NCBI GenBank assembly: GCA_020442915.1 | Contig: JAGRJD010000101.1 | Location: 1 to 33,442 of the forward strand | Source: Thiothrix sp. | GTDB taxonomy: Bacteria > Pseudomonadota > Gammaproteobacteria > Thiotrichales > Thiotrichaceae | Direction: 5' to 3' | Length of the DNA: 33,442 nucleotides | Shown: positions 16,659-26,592 of the stretch, in pieces | Position numbering within the stretch: the stretch's first letter is position 1 | Layout of the letters: each line of letters opens with the position of its first letter | The notes under the pieces: generated by a model | Told to the model about the DNA's origin: nothing | The model's database searches: none | Seen by the model: only the letters and a program-made list of their open reading frames with translations | Translations under genes and position numbers: made by a program

Positions 16659-19064
16659 TTACAGCCCTGCCGTTTTGCTGTCCACAATCGTGGGGGTGAC
16701 GAAAATCAACAACTCACGCTTGCTTTCGCTCTTGTTGGTTTTCTGGAACAGCTTCCCGACCACCGGCAGATCCCCCAGTACCGGCACCTTGGTGACACCA
16801 TCAATGCGATTCTCTTCATGCACGCCACCCAGCACAATGGTCTGACCATTCTCAACCAATACCTTGGTCTGAATTTCACGCGTATCAATACTCGGTACAT
16901 TCGCATATATCTGACCCACGGTATCCTGATTCACCCGCAGATCCATGGAAATGTGCTCATCCGGCGTGATCTGTGGCGTGACCTCCAGACTCAGTACGGC
17001 TTTCTTGAAAGCCACATTAGTGGCTCCACTGGAAGAGGCCTGCTGATAGGGGACTTCCACACCCTGCTCGATCAGCGCTTTGGTCTGGTTCGAGGTGATG
17101 ACCCGCGGTGTCGCCACAATCTCACCCTTGCTTTCAGCCTGCAGGGCCGACAGCTCCAGATCCAGCATGAAGTCGGAAGACAGGATCGAGAACCCGAAAC
17201 TGCCGGCAGCTCCTGTCACCGGCAGGTTTACACTCAGGCGGTTATCCAGGCTCGGCATGCTGATGGTCTGGGCCGTGGACGATGTCGTAGAAGCGGTTGC
17301 CGAATTAAAATACCCGCTTGTACCACCGATATTACCGGTGGCAATACCGGCAGAATCCCGGTTGCTCCACTTCGGCGTCACACCAAACTTTGCCCCCAGC
17401 TCCTTGCCGAATTCATCATTGGCAATCACGATGCGGGACTCGATCAGCACCTGCTGCACCGGCACATCCAGCACCTTGATCAGGTCACGAATCTCGGCCA
17501 CCTGTTCGGCAGTATCCTGTACCAGCAACGTATTGGTACGGTCGTCAAAGGACACGTTGCCACGCTTGGACAGCAGGGAGTGGCCGGTTTCGTCAGCAGC
17601 GGTTGACGAGCGGGTCTTGATCAGCTGGGCCAGATCAGCGGCCTTGGCAAAATTGATCGGAATATACTCGGTGATCAGCGGCTCCAGCTCTTCCTTCTGC
17701 TTGGCCAGCTCCAGTGCCTTGGCATCCTTGGCCTCCAGCTCGGCCTGCGGTGCAACCCAGATCACGTTACCATTGGCCCGCATGCCCAGATTCTTGGACT
17801 GCAGCACGATATCCAGCGCCTGATCCCAGGGGACATCCTTGAGGCGCACGGTAATGTTGCCATTCACGGAATCGCTGACAACAATGTTCTTGTCAGTGAA
17901 GTCAGCCAGCAGCTGCAACACCGCCCGCACTTCGATATCCTGGAAATTCAGGGAAAGCTTTTCACCATTGAAAACCTTTTTCTCCTCTTCACCCGGACGC
18001 CGCTTCTCCGGCTTTTTCCGGGCTTCGTCAACCAGAACCGTCAGGATATTGCGATTCCTTTCCGTCCGGTAAGTGAAATCCCTGCTGGCATTGATGACGA
18101 TACGCCCGTTGCCGCTGCGCTGGGAAATCTGGATGCCGGACACGGGAGTGGCGAAATCCGTAACATCCAGACGCTTCTGCCACTGGCCCGGTACATCCAC
18201 GCCCTGAAGCACCAGATTCAGTACATTGGAACGTTTCTCATCGGAAACCTGTACATTGGCGTTTGGCAGCGTGATGATGATACGCCCCCCGCCATTGGCC
18301 TCACGCCGGAAATCCACCGAGCGCAGGGCATTGACAGACTGTTGCTGCCCCAACTGGCGCTGTACCGGCTGCTGCCTGGCTGGTGCCGAAGCAGCATAAG
18401 GTGCCGGACGCGGCTGAACCGGTCGGGTTACCGCCATTGGCGGCGGGACTTCGGGCAGCACCGGTGCCGGGCGCGCATTCACCTGAGGCGGTCTGGGGAC
18501 AGGCTTGGGAGTGACGACCGGAGCCGGCCTGTTGGCCACTGTCGGTGGTACGGGCCGGGTCGCAGGATTGACCTGACCTGGCTTTTGGTACCACAGATAA
18601 CTGTCGTCTATCCTGCCATTGCGGGCGACACCCGGCTGGGCATTCCGAACCTGTGGAGCCGGCTGGGAAGCACCGCCTTGAGCGGGTGCATCAAACAGCA
18701 GGATCAGGTCACTGCCCTGAACCTCTGCGCTGTAATTCACCAGTTTATCCATGTCAATGACCAGACGGGTCTGCCCTTTGTTTCCGGCGGCCTTGACCGA
18801 TTTGATCACACCACTGTGGGTCGCATTGGTGCGTGCGGCGGGAGCCACCTCAATACCGGGGAAATCAAACACCAGCCGGGCCGGATTGTTAAGGACGAAG
18901 CCCTTGGGAATCTGGATCGGGGTATTGAAACTCAGGTGCACTTCGGTTTTGCCCGTGTTTGCTGCATTGATGCTGATATTTTCCAGCTGCCTGGGAGCAG
19001 CCAATACCTGAATTGCCCAGCTCATAATCACCAGAGAACAAACGGTCTGCTTTATTATTTTCAT
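16659..19064 (-). CDS. pilQ: Type IV pilus secretin PilQ
   Basis: 801 residues from ATG 19064; an in-frame TTG 18 bases upstream is a poorer start. A signal peptide ends near QVLAA (about residue 23). In order: a first AMIN peptidoglycan-binding domain (about 24-128), a Pro-rich linker (130-235) with many PAP/PVP steps, a second AMIN domain (245-345), a charged hinge (KKPEKRRPGEEEKK), the secretin/TonB short domain (LSLNFQDIEVRAVLQLLAD, about 368-440), an N1-type domain (ITEYIPINFAKAADLAQLI), and the secretin beta-barrel domain (from about 590), with VPYQQASSSGATNVAFKK and VTPQITPD as landmarks. It forms the outer-membrane channel for pilus fibres and is the last gene of the pilMNOPQ set. Confidence 0.97.
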   Translation of the reverse strand: MKIIKQTVCSLVIMSWAIQVLAAPRQLENISINAANTGKTEVHLSFNTPIQIPKGFVLNNPARLVFDFPGIEVAPAARTNATHSGVIKSVKAAGNKGQTRLVIDMDKLVNYSAEVQGSDLILLFDAPAQGGASQPAPQVRNAQPGVARNGRIDDSYLWYQKPGQVNPATRPVPPTVANRPAPVVTPKPVPRPPQVNARPAPVLPEVPPPMAVTRPVQPRPAPYAASAPARQQPVQRQLGQQQSVNALRSVDFRREANGGGRIIITLPNANVQVSDEKRSNVLNLVLQGVDVPGQWQKRLDVTDFATPVSGIQISQRSGNGRIVINASRDFTYRTERNRNILTVLVDEARKKPEKRRPGEEEKKVFNGEKLSLNFQDIEVRAVLQLLADFTDKNIVVSDSVNGNITVRLKDVPWDQALDIVLQSKNLGMRANGNVIWVAPQAELEAKDAKALELAKQKEELEPLITEYIPINFAKAADLAQLIKTRSSTAADETGHSLLSKRGNVSFDDRTNTLLVQDTAEQVAEIRDLIKVLDVPVQQVLIESRIVIANDEFGKELGAKFGVTPKWSNRDSAGIATGNIGGTSGYFNSATASTTSSTAQTISMPSLDNRLSVNLPVTGAAGSFGFSILSSDFMLDLELSALQAESKGEIVATPRVITSNQTKALIEQGVEVPYQQASSSGATNVAFKKAVLSLEVTPQITPDEHISMDLRVNQDTVGQIYANVPSIDTREIQTKVLVENGQTIVLGGVHEENRIDGVTKVPVLGDLPVVGKLFQKTNKSESKRELLIFVTPTIVDSKTAGL

Positions 19065-19095
19065 TGTTGTCAACCTTATCAACGCGGTTTCCGGA

Positions 19096-19665
19096 TTAAT
19101 TATCGGGACTGGAAATCACCAGTTCGTTTTCACGCTCTGTATAGCCACCGAAGCCGTTCTCAACCACTTCAGCCAGTTTGATTCTGGTGTCCTTGATTTC
19201 AGAAATCCTGCCATGATTCTTGCCCATGTAATTCCCTTTCCGGACCCGATGCACAGCCCCGCTGGGTATGCGTATCAAAGCCCACAGCTGCCCCTCCTTG
19301 TACACGGTTCCCACCATGCGCAGGCTGTCCAGGGTAAAGGACTCCATGAACTCGGGGACCCGGTTTTTGTCGAGCAGCACACTACCCTTGGGTTCCTCTG
19401 TCTTCGCATCCTCAATCACGGTGATATTGAACGGATCCCGGTCATGCCCTGGATAAATGAACCTGACATAGGGCTTGATGACCGGGATCGGCTCAATGGC
19501 CCTGGGCGGGCGGGCCTTGACCTCGTCGACATAACCCACGAGATCAGACATATCCTGGTTACATCCGGAGACCAGTGCAGTCAGAAACAAAAGGACAGCC
19601 CGCTGTCCATTTCCACCCCAGTATTTCGAATTTTTCATGCCCTTCAGCCTGCTCATGTTGCTCAT
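19096..19665 (-). CDS. pilP: Type IV pilus lipoprotein PilP
   Basis: 189 residues if the ATG overlapping the pilO stop (ATGA) is used; a later ATG would give 180. The lipobox LVSGC places the lipidated cysteine at residue 35. After a flexible Pro-rich part (ARPPRAIEPIPVIKP) comes the beta-sandwich domain with DPFN, then SFTLDSLRMVGTVYKEGQLWALI and VHRVRKGNYMGKNHGRI, the standard PilP signature. It links the inner-membrane PilN/PilO pair to the PilQ secretin. Confidence 0.95.
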   Translation of the reverse strand: MSNMSRLKGMKNSKYWGGNGQRAVLLFLTALVSGCNQDMSDLVGYVDEVKARPPRAIEPIPVIKPYVRFIYPGHDRDPFNITVIEDAKTEEPKGSVLLDKNRVPEFMESFTLDSLRMVGTVYKEGQLWALIRIPSGAVHRVRKGNYMGKNHGRISEIKDTRIKLAEVVENGFGGYTERENELVISSPDN

Positions 19666-20324
19666 GACTTACCTGCCAGCTGACCACTGAAATCACTACC
19701 TTCCAGATAGCGATAAGTCTTGATCAATGCCTCCATGCGCAAACGTCGACCACGCGCTACGGCAGCAGCCGGCGCTACCGACAGCTTGCCTTTGCCCTTG
19801 TCCTTGTCGTCCTCGGGGGTCAGACCGATATTGTGAATGGTCACGATCCGGGGCAGGCCGGAAATGTCACTGACAAAAGTGGCCAGCTCCTTGTAGGTTC
19901 CCATGGCGATCAGTTTGATGGGTTTTTCGGCATAAAACTCTTTGACCTCTTCCTTCAAAGGCTCAAACAGTTCAATTTCCAACCCGTTGGAAACCCCCTT
20001 TTCCGAGATGTCCAGAATCAGTGCCGGGATTTCCGTATCACTGGGCAGCTGTTGCACCAGAGTGCCGAAAGTATGCTGCATTTCCTCCAGCTGTGCCTCA
20101 TAGACCTTGAGCTGGCTGGCCCGACGCTGCTTGGTTTCAAAGGTACCGCGCAACTCCTGCTCCCGGCTTTCATAACCGGCCAGCTGTTCAATACTGCCGG
20201 CAATGACCAGCTTGTACCCCATGAACAGGATAAAGCCCATCAGCACCAGCAACACCAGTATCTTGATCGGCCAGGAGACACTGGCCGGATCGTCCGCCAG
20301 ATTGTTAACTTCCTGAAGATTCAT
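19662..20324 (-). CDS. pilO: Type IV pilus alignment protein PilO
   Basis: 220 residues from ATG 20324, which has GGAGG at 20335-20331 inside the end of pilN; a GTG two codons upstream is less likely. There is one N-terminal transmembrane helix (about 21-42, IKILVLLVLMGFILFMGYKLVIAG), a coiled coil, and a C-terminal ferredoxin-like domain (IKLIAMGTYKELATFVSDISGLPRIVTI). It forms an inner-membrane heterodimer with PilN. The gene overlaps both neighbours. The Lys/Asp-rich stretch DDKDKGKGK near the end is a loop insert typical of PilO. Confidence 0.95.
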   Translation of the reverse strand: MNLQEVNNLADDPASVSWPIKILVLLVLMGFILFMGYKLVIAGSIEQLAGYESREQELRGTFETKQRRASQLKVYEAQLEEMQHTFGTLVQQLPSDTEIPALILDISEKGVSNGLEIELFEPLKEEVKEFYAEKPIKLIAMGTYKELATFVSDISGLPRIVTIHNIGLTPEDDKDKGKGKLSVAPAAAVARGRRLRMEALIKTYRYLEGSDFSGQLAGKS

Positions 20325-20889
20325 TACCACCCTCCTGCGCCTGTTTCAACAACTGATTGACATCCAGCTTGAAGTCCCGAAGCGGTGTTGCACGTCCATC
20401 TTCACGTGCCACCGAAATGATGTTCAGGTTGGACGAACTCAGCCAGGAAGAGCCGTCAAGGCGGTTCATGTAACTGGAAACCCGGGCATTCGACTCGGCC
20501 TTGCCCTCCACATGCACAACGGTGCCACTTTGTTTCAGCTGATTCAGGTACATGCCATCCGGCATGGCCGTTGCCATCTCATCAAACAGATGCACAATGG
20601 CCGGGCGGGTACTCTGCAGGTTCTCGATCACCTCCATGCGCCCCAGCAGGGCCTGCTTGGTGGCATCCAGCTTTTTGATCTGCTCAATCTGCCGGTCCAG
20701 CTGGCTGATTTCATTCTCCAGATAACGGTTCCGTTCCTGCTGATAAGACATCGCGGAATTCATGTACAGATTACCCAGAAAAACCAGTCCTGCAGCCAGC
20801 AGGGCCGACAACCCCAGCAGGGCAAAAAACTGTTTCTTTTTCTGCTCGCGCTCTTTATCACGCCATGGCAGCAAATTCAAACCGGCCAT
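20305..20889 (-). CDS. pilN: Type IV pilus alignment protein PilN
   Basis: 194 residues. The N-terminal cytoplasmic motif NLLPWRDKERE (residues 4-14) is the peptide that docks into PilM. One transmembrane helix follows (about 22-43), then a coiled coil (NRYLENEISQLDRQIEQIKK) and a periplasmic ferredoxin-like domain. The start overlaps the pilM stop (TGATG), and the end overlaps pilO by 20 bp, showing close translational coupling. Confidence 0.95.
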   Translation of the reverse strand: MAGLNLLPWRDKEREQKKKQFFALLGLSALLAAGLVFLGNLYMNSAMSYQQERNRYLENEISQLDRQIEQIKKLDATKQALLGRMEVIENLQSTRPAIVHLFDEMATAMPDGMYLNQLKQSGTVVHVEGKAESNARVSSYMNRLDGSSWLSSSNLNIISVAREDGRATPLRDFKLDVNQLLKQAQEGGNESSGS

Positions 20890-21947
20890 CAGCCCACTCC
20901 TCTTAATGACAACCCTGCGGCAATCAGCAGCGCCTGCATGTCACCGGTGAACCTGACCGGTGAAACCCGTGCCCCCAGCGCCACCTGGGCAAAGGGATTG
21001 ACGACCTTGACCGGTGTGCCGATCACGGACTGGATCTGCTCGTCAATCCCGGGAATGCGGGCACAGCCACCGGAGATCAGTATCTGGCTGACACTTTCAC
21101 GCTGACTGGATGCATAGTAAAACTGCAGGAAACGGTGCAACTGGCGCACCATGTTATCCTTGAACGGGTCCAGCACCTCTGAAATATAGTTTTCCGGCAG
21201 ATTGCCCTCTTTCTTCGCCAATCCGGCCTCCTGCCAGGTCAGGCCATAACGGTGCATGATCTGTTCGGTGAGCTGGCGTCCACCGAACGACTGTTCACGT
21301 GAAAACGTCAAGCGTCCCTGCTCAAACACCGTGATACTGGTCATGGTGGCACCAAAGTCAATCACCGCCACCGATTCGTACTGCTCCAGCTCGTTGGTGA
21401 GTTTGCGCAACACATTTTCCAGTGCATGGGTTTCGGTATCCACCACATCCACGGTCAGCCCCGCCATCTCGGCAGCTGCCACCCTGACCTCGACATTCTC
21501 CGAGCGGGTACCGGCCAGCAGAATATCCAGCATGTCCGGATTATGCATCGATGGCCCCAACACCTCAAAATCATAACTGACTTCATCCATGGGATACGGA
21601 ATATGCTGATCCGCCTCCATGGCCATCTGGGCCTCGATCTCCGCAGGTGGAACCGAGGCTGAGAGCGTGATGATCTTGTTGATGGCCATGGACGTCGGAA
21701 CCGCCAGGGCACAATGCTTGAGGCGGGTGCGGCTTTCGCGCATCACCTTGCGGATGGCATCACCGATCGGCTCTGGCTCAATAATGTCCTTCTCGTTGGA
21801 AACACCCTCGGGCAAGGGAGCCACCGCATAGCTTTCAATGCAGTATTCACGGCCTTTGCGCCCCATTTCAACCAGCTTGACCGCAGAAGAACTGATGTCC
21901 AGTCCAAGCAAATTTGATTTTCGATTCAGGAATGAAAACACGGGCAC
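20889..21947 (-). CDS. pilM: Type IV pilus actin-like ATPase PilM
   Basis: 352 residues of the FtsA/actin-like PilM family. The N-terminal LLGLDISSSAVKLVEM is the phosphate 1 loop, VAVIDFGATMTSITVF is phosphate 2, and SQILISGGCARIPGIDEQI is the adenosine-binding region. It is cytoplasmic and binds the PilN tail. First gene of the pilMNOPQ run, divergent from the PBP1A gene, as in other gammaproteobacteria. Confidence 0.96.
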   Translation of the reverse strand: MPVFSFLNRKSNLLGLDISSSAVKLVEMGRKGREYCIESYAVAPLPEGVSNEKDIIEPEPIGDAIRKVMRESRTRLKHCALAVPTSMAINKIITLSASVPPAEIEAQMAMEADQHIPYPMDEVSYDFEVLGPSMHNPDMLDILLAGTRSENVEVRVAAAEMAGLTVDVVDTETHALENVLRKLTNELEQYESVAVIDFGATMTSITVFEQGRLTFSREQSFGGRQLTEQIMHRYGLTWQEAGLAKKEGNLPENYISEVLDPFKDNMVRQLHRFLQFYYASSQRESVSQILISGGCARIPGIDEQIQSVIGTPVKVVNPFAQVALGARVSPVRFTGDMQALLIAAGLSLRGVG

Positions 21948-21962
21948 TCACACTTGGTTATT

Positions 21963-21991
21963 GTTATATATTGTTCGTGGCTGCCACCCAA
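21963..21991 (-). promoter_or_regulatory. Possible pilM promoter
   Basis: On the minus strand TTGGGT (21991-21986) and TATAAC (21968-21963) are separated by 17 bp. A small inverted repeat CCACC-caaat-GGTGG (21985-21999) overlaps the -35. The leader would be only about ten bases, and T/A-rich alternatives exist, so this is tentative. Confidence 0.35.
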
Positions 21992-22179
21992 ATGGTGGTA
22001 GCGCTCCATTCAAAAATAGTCTAACCTGCCTGTTCCAGTGACGCGTTGGTTTCAGATAAACGGGGATAGATTGAGCACCCGGAAAGTACAGGAACCGCTC
22101 ATCCTCTTGTCTGGCAAACTTGCACGCAATTTGTGCAGAATAAACATCAGAAAAACAAATACAGGCTTGGTTTGTCATC

Positions 22180-24804
22180 ATGTGGTTCTTCAGCAAATTT
22201 TTGCCCGCCCTGTTCAGCACACTGCTGACTGCAGTGTTTCTGGGCTGTACCGGTCTCACCCTGGTTTACCTGCATTTTGCCCCCGAGTTACCCGATAACA
22301 AGGCCCTGCATCAGGTGGAGCTCCAGGTCCCGTTGCGGATCTACTCACGTGAAGAAAAACTGCTGGCGGAATTCGGGGTCCAACGCCGGCGTCCAGTTGA
22401 CTTCGACGCGATTCCGGCCCGCCTGCGCGAAGCCTTCATCGCGATTGAGGATGCCCGCTACTATGACCACCCTGGCATTGATTTCCGGGGGGTGCTACGG
22501 GCCCTGTACAGCGTTGTCAGTACCGGCCAGTCATCTCAGGGCGCCAGTACCATCACCATGCAGCTGGCCCGTAACATCTTTCTGAGCCGGGAAAAAACCC
22601 TGGAGCGCAAGCTCAAGGAAACCCTGCTGGCCATCCGGCTGGAACAGACGCTGCGCAAAGACGAAATTCTGGAGCTTTACCTGAACAAAATTTACCTGGG
22701 CAACAATGCCTACGGCGTGGCGGCGGCAGCTGAAACCTACTACGGGAAGGAAAACCTGCAGGATCTGACCCTGGCCCAGATGGCCATGATTGCCGGACTG
22801 CCGAAAGCACCCTCACGTTACAATCCGATTGCCAACCCCAAACGGGCCATGATCCGGCGTGACTACATCCTCAAACGCATGCTGGACCTGGGCTACATTG
22901 ATGAAGGCATGTACCGGAGCGCAGTCACTGAGCCCAACACCGCCCGGATCTACAAACCACAGATCGAAACCGATGCGCCCTACTTTGCTGAAATGGTGCG
23001 TTCAACCATCGTGGAAAAGTACCAGGACAAAGCCTATACCCAGGGCCTGCACGTATTCACCACCCTGGACTCCGGACAACAGCAGTACACCACGGAAGCA
23101 CTGCGCAAAACCCTGCTGGATTATGACCGCCGCCATGGTTATCGGGGAGCGGAAGACCATATCCAGCTGGATGGCCTGTCCGGGCGGGAAGAATGGCTGG
23201 ACAAACTCTCCAGCTACCCGGAGCTTGGTGGTCTGCTGCCGGCGCTGGTGATTGCCAGCAACACCAGACAGGCTGAACTGCTGTTGCAGAACGAAACCAC
23301 CATCACCCTGGACCTGGAAGCCGTACGCTGGGCCCGTCCCTATGTCGATGTGGATCACCGCAAAGCCGAACCGAACAAAGTTTCGGAGGTACTGAGCCCC
23401 GGTGATATCGTGCGGGTACAGCACTTTCCCCGCCCGCAACCGACCAGTACCAACAGCAAACCCGCAGCATCCGGCCCGGAATGGCAGCTGGCCCAGCTGC
23501 CTGCCGTTGCCGGTGCCATGGTCCTGATGGACCCTTACGACGGTGCGGTGCGCGCTATCAGTGGCGGTTTTGACTTCCGGCTGTCCAAATTCAACCGCGC
23601 CACCATGGCCATGCGCCAGCCCGGCTCCAGTTTCAAGCCCTTCGTCTACTCAGCAGCCCTGTCCCGGGGCATGACGCCCACCAGCATCGTCAATGATGCC
23701 CCGATCACCATTCCAGGTACCAACTGGAAGCCACAGAACTTCGGTGGAAAATACATCGGTCCGACCACCCTGAGCGAAGCGCTGGCCAAATCCCGCAACC
23801 TGGTCTCCATCCGCCTGCTGCGCTCCACCGGCATTGATTACACCATCGACTATGCCACCCGCTTCGGATTCGAGCAGCAGCACCTGCCACGCAACCTGAC
23901 ACTGGCACTGGGTACCGGCCTGACCAATCCACTGCAGATGGCTACAGCCTACTCCAGCTTTGCCAATGGTGGTTTCAAGATCAATGCCTACTTCATCAAC
24001 CGTATCGAGGACAATGACGGCAAGGTACTGTTCGACGCCATCCGGGAAAATCCGCGTGCCTGCGGTGACAATCGTGAGAGCTGCCCTGCGGTACGGCCTG
24101 AACCGAAACAGCCTGAGCACAGGGACATGGACACAGCCGGAACAGCCGGGGCTGGTGATGAAGCTGAAACCGTTACAGCAGCCCCCCCAACCCCCGTGGC
24201 CCCCAGAATCATGCTGCCACGCACCCAGCGCCAGATTGTCGGCATGATGGAAGGCGTCACGGAAATCGGTACTGCGGCCAAAGTACGCCGGACCCTGAAA
24301 CGCAAAGACCTGGCGGGAAAGACCGGAACCACCAACGACCAGAAAGATGCTTGGTTTTGTGGTTTTACCCCCGACTATGTTGCAGTCGCCTGGTCCGGTT
24401 TTGATAACATGTCGGAACTGGGTGAAGGCGAAACCTCCACCCGTGTCGCCGTACCCATGTGGATCGAACTGATGAAGAATGTCCTGAAAGCACAGCCGGA
24501 ACGCCAATGGCCATTTGCACCAGACCTGAAGCAGGCTGGACGGGTACCGCAAAAGTCTGATCCGGATCTGGGTGGCACGACAGACGCAAAGCCGGAATCT
24601 CCTGACATGGCGGCTGTTGACCCCGCACCGGAACAGAGCCGGTATTTCGAGTACAAAAGTGTCCGGGCTGAAAGCCGGGGTGCGGAGCCGGTCTCCCTGC
24701 CGGCGACGGCAGCCACCCAGCGCTATCGCAGTGCCGCACCGGTACCCCGCCCGCCCAGCCACCCGACCATCGAACAGGTGGAAATTCCGGAGCAGATATT
24801 CTGA
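22180..24804 (+). CDS. mrcA: Penicillin-binding protein 1A (class A PBP)
   Basis: 874 residues. Bifunctional peptidoglycan synthase: one N-terminal membrane helix (about 8-33), then a GT51 glycosyltransferase domain with catalytic Glu90 in IEDARYYDHPG, plus GASTITMQLARN and ILELYLNKIYLGN. An OB-like insert follows (about 310-420). The transpeptidase domain has S483-x-x-K486 in PGSSFKPF, S538-R-N540 and K714-T-G716. The C-terminal tail of about 90 residues is Pro/Ala/Glu-rich and likely disordered. The gene is divergent from pilM, the usual gammaproteobacterial context. Its stop overlaps the start of the next gene (TGATG). Confidence 0.96.
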   Translation: MWFFSKFLPALFSTLLTAVFLGCTGLTLVYLHFAPELPDNKALHQVELQVPLRIYSREEKLLAEFGVQRRRPVDFDAIPARLREAFIAIEDARYYDHPGIDFRGVLRALYSVVSTGQSSQGASTITMQLARNIFLSREKTLERKLKETLLAIRLEQTLRKDEILELYLNKIYLGNNAYGVAAAAETYYGKENLQDLTLAQMAMIAGLPKAPSRYNPIANPKRAMIRRDYILKRMLDLGYIDEGMYRSAVTEPNTARIYKPQIETDAPYFAEMVRSTIVEKYQDKAYTQGLHVFTTLDSGQQQYTTEALRKTLLDYDRRHGYRGAEDHIQLDGLSGREEWLDKLSSYPELGGLLPALVIASNTRQAELLLQNETTITLDLEAVRWARPYVDVDHRKAEPNKVSEVLSPGDIVRVQHFPRPQPTSTNSKPAASGPEWQLAQLPAVAGAMVLMDPYDGAVRAISGGFDFRLSKFNRATMAMRQPGSSFKPFVYSAALSRGMTPTSIVNDAPITIPGTNWKPQNFGGKYIGPTTLSEALAKSRNLVSIRLLRSTGIDYTIDYATRFGFEQQHLPRNLTLALGTGLTNPLQMATAYSSFANGGFKINAYFINRIEDNDGKVLFDAIRENPRACGDNRESCPAVRPEPKQPEHRDMDTAGTAGAGDEAETVTAAPPTPVAPRIMLPRTQRQIVGMMEGVTEIGTAAKVRRTLKRKDLAGKTGTTNDQKDAWFCGFTPDYVAVAWSGFDNMSELGEGETSTRVAVPMWIELMKNVLKAQPERQWPFAPDLKQAGRVPQKSDPDLGGTTDAKPESPDMAAVDPAPEQSRYFEYKSVRAESRGAEPVSLPATAATQRYRSAAPVPRPPSHPTIEQVEIPEQIF

Positions 24805-25424
24805 TGATACCTGAAAAAAACCTGCGCGAACTGATTGCCGATGAAGCCGCCCGTCTCATTTATGAAGAGGGCTACCGGGACTACCGGCTGGCCAAGCAAA
24901 AAGCTTCAGCCCGTCTGGGAGCTGCGGGCCTGGGTAAACATCAGCCCGGTAATGATGAAGTCGAACAGGCGCTGCATGATTACATTCGCCTGCTGGACCC
25001 GGAGCCACAGGCAGCCCGGCTGGCACAGCACCGGGCAGTAGCGCTGGATGCCATGGAATTCCTGCAGGACTTCCGCCCCATGCTCACGGGCGCAGCCCTG
25101 GAAGGCACCACAGGCCCCCACTCGGCAGTCACCCTGCTGCTGACCGCCAATCGTGCCGAAGACGTGATTTTCCTGCTGCAGGACCATAATATCCCGTTCC
25201 AGATTCATGAGCGCAAACTGCGGTTTGGCAAAAAGCTGGAATACTACCCGCTGCTGCGCCTGTATGCGGATGAAGTCGAGGTGGAACTGCTGATACTGCC
25301 GGATGAGGATCGCAGTGCCGGCGCACCGCTCAGTGCCATTACCGGACGCAGCACCCGCCGTGCCGACCGCAAAAAACTGCTGGAGCTGGTACGGGAACAG
25401 CAAAAGCAACTGACAGATGAATAA
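24804..25424 (+). CDS. Hypothetical protein coupled to mrcA
   Basis: 206 residues. I recognise the N-terminal pattern LIADEAARLIYEEGYRDYRLAKQKASARLG as a segment seen in proteobacterial proteins of unknown function, some loosely labelled as nucleotidyltransferase-like or even as muramate ligase in databases. From about residue 80 comes FRPMLTGAALEGTTGPHSAVTLLLTANRAEDVIFLLQ, then a strand-rich part ending VEVELLILPDED and a basic tail. No signal peptide or membrane helix, so probably cytoplasmic. The start codon shares bases with the mrcA stop (TGATG), so it is likely made with PBP1A. Function not assigned. Confidence 0.8.
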   Translation: MIPEKNLRELIADEAARLIYEEGYRDYRLAKQKASARLGAAGLGKHQPGNDEVEQALHDYIRLLDPEPQAARLAQHRAVALDAMEFLQDFRPMLTGAALEGTTGPHSAVTLLLTANRAEDVIFLLQDHNIPFQIHERKLRFGKKLEYYPLLRLYADEVEVELLILPDEDRSAGAPLSAITGRSTRRADRKKLLELVREQQKQLTDE

Positions 25425-25470
25425 AAAATATCAGGAAAATACCAGCGCCGGAACAGGTGTCCGTACTCCA

Positions 25471-26547
25471 TCAGGAGCGTTGCTGCCCGAACTCATGCAC
25501 CGCATCCACCAGAACCCGTACATGCTCCGGGTTGATGTGCTGATGAATGCCATGACCAAGGTTGAAGATATGCCCGGTGGATTGACCAAAATCACCGAGA
25601 ATGCGCCTGACCTCTGCCCGGATGGCTTCCGGTGAGGCATACAGCACCGAAGGGTCCATATTGCCCTGCAATGCCACCCGTGTACCGACCCGCTCACGGG
25701 CGGTACCGATATTGACGGTCCAGTCCAGCCCCAAGGCATCACAACCGGTATCTGCCATGGCTTCCAGCCACTGCCCGCCCCCCTTGGTAAACAGGATGAC
25801 CGGCGTGTATCGGCCTTGCTGCTCCTGCCTGATCCCCGCGACAATACGCTGCATGTAGGCTAGGGAAAATTCACGGTAAGCCTCGGGGGTCAGGGTTCCA
25901 CCCCAGGTGTCAAACACCATAACGGCCTGTGCACCTGCAGCAATCTGGGCATTCAGGTACAGAGTAACCGTCTGTGCCAGCTTCTCCAGCAACAGGTGCA
26001 GGGCTGCCGGCTGACCATAAAGCATACCCTTGACCTGGGCAAACTCCTTGCTGGAACTGCCCTCCACCATGTAGGTGGCCAAGGTCCAGGGGCTGCCGGC
26101 AAATCCGATCAGCGGCACCCTCCCGGCCAGCTCCCGACGGATGGTGCGCACGGCATCCATGACATACCCCAGTTCCTGCTCCGGGTCCGGAATACCCAGG
26201 GCCTGAATGGCGGCCAGATCACGCAATGGACGTTCAAATCCCGGCCCCTCGCCTTCGGCAAAATACAGACCCAGCCCCATGGCATCCGGAATGGTCAGGA
26301 TGTCAGAAAACAGGATGGCTGCATCCAGCTCAAAACGTTCCAGCGGCTGCAGGGTGACTTCACAGGCCAACTCCGGATTCTTGCAAAGATCAAGAAAACT
26401 GCCGGCCCGCTGACGGGTGGCACGGTATTCGGGCAGGTAACGTCCGGCCTGACGCATGATCCACACCGGTGTGGTATCGACTGGCTGCCGGCGCAACGCG
26501 CGCAGAAAACGGTCATTTTGAAGGGGCGGGAATACGGATTCAGGCAT
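25471..26547 (-). CDS. hemE: Uroporphyrinogen decarboxylase
   Basis: 358 residues from ATG 26547. An in-frame TTG at 26568 adds seven residues but fits the family poorly, as homologs begin close to the [16 protein letters not shown] block. Decarboxylates uroporphyrinogen III to coproporphyrinogen III in heme synthesis. The substrate-binding [17 protein letters not shown] is near the N-terminus, with the catalytic Asp in [14 protein letters not shown], and [27 protein letters not shown] and the C-terminal [15 protein letters not shown] are all intact. No clear Shine-Dalgarno sequence is seen. It follows yqeY by 45 bp on the same strand and is convergent with the gene ending at 25424. Confidence 0.97.
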   Translation of the reverse strand: MPESVFPPLQNDRFLRALRRQPVDTTPVWIMRQAGRYLPEYRATRQRAGSFLDLCKNPELACEVTLQPLERFELDAAILFSDILTIPDAMGLGLYFAEGEGPGFERPLRDLAAIQALGIPDPEQELGYVMDAVRTIRRELAGRVPLIGFAGSPWTLATYMVEGSSSKEFAQVKGMLYGQPAALHLLLEKLAQTVTLYLNAQIAAGAQAVMVFDTWGGTLTPEAYREFSLAYMQRIVAGIRQEQQGRYTPVILFTKGGGQWLEAMADTGCDALGLDWTVNIGTARERVGTRVALQGNMDPSVLYASPEAIRAEVRRILGDFGQSTGHIFNLGHGIHQHINPEHVRVLVDAVHEFGQQRS

Positions 26548-26592
26548 GTCGGCATCGGGGTATGGCAAATGGGTAGATCGGCAGGGTCGGCT

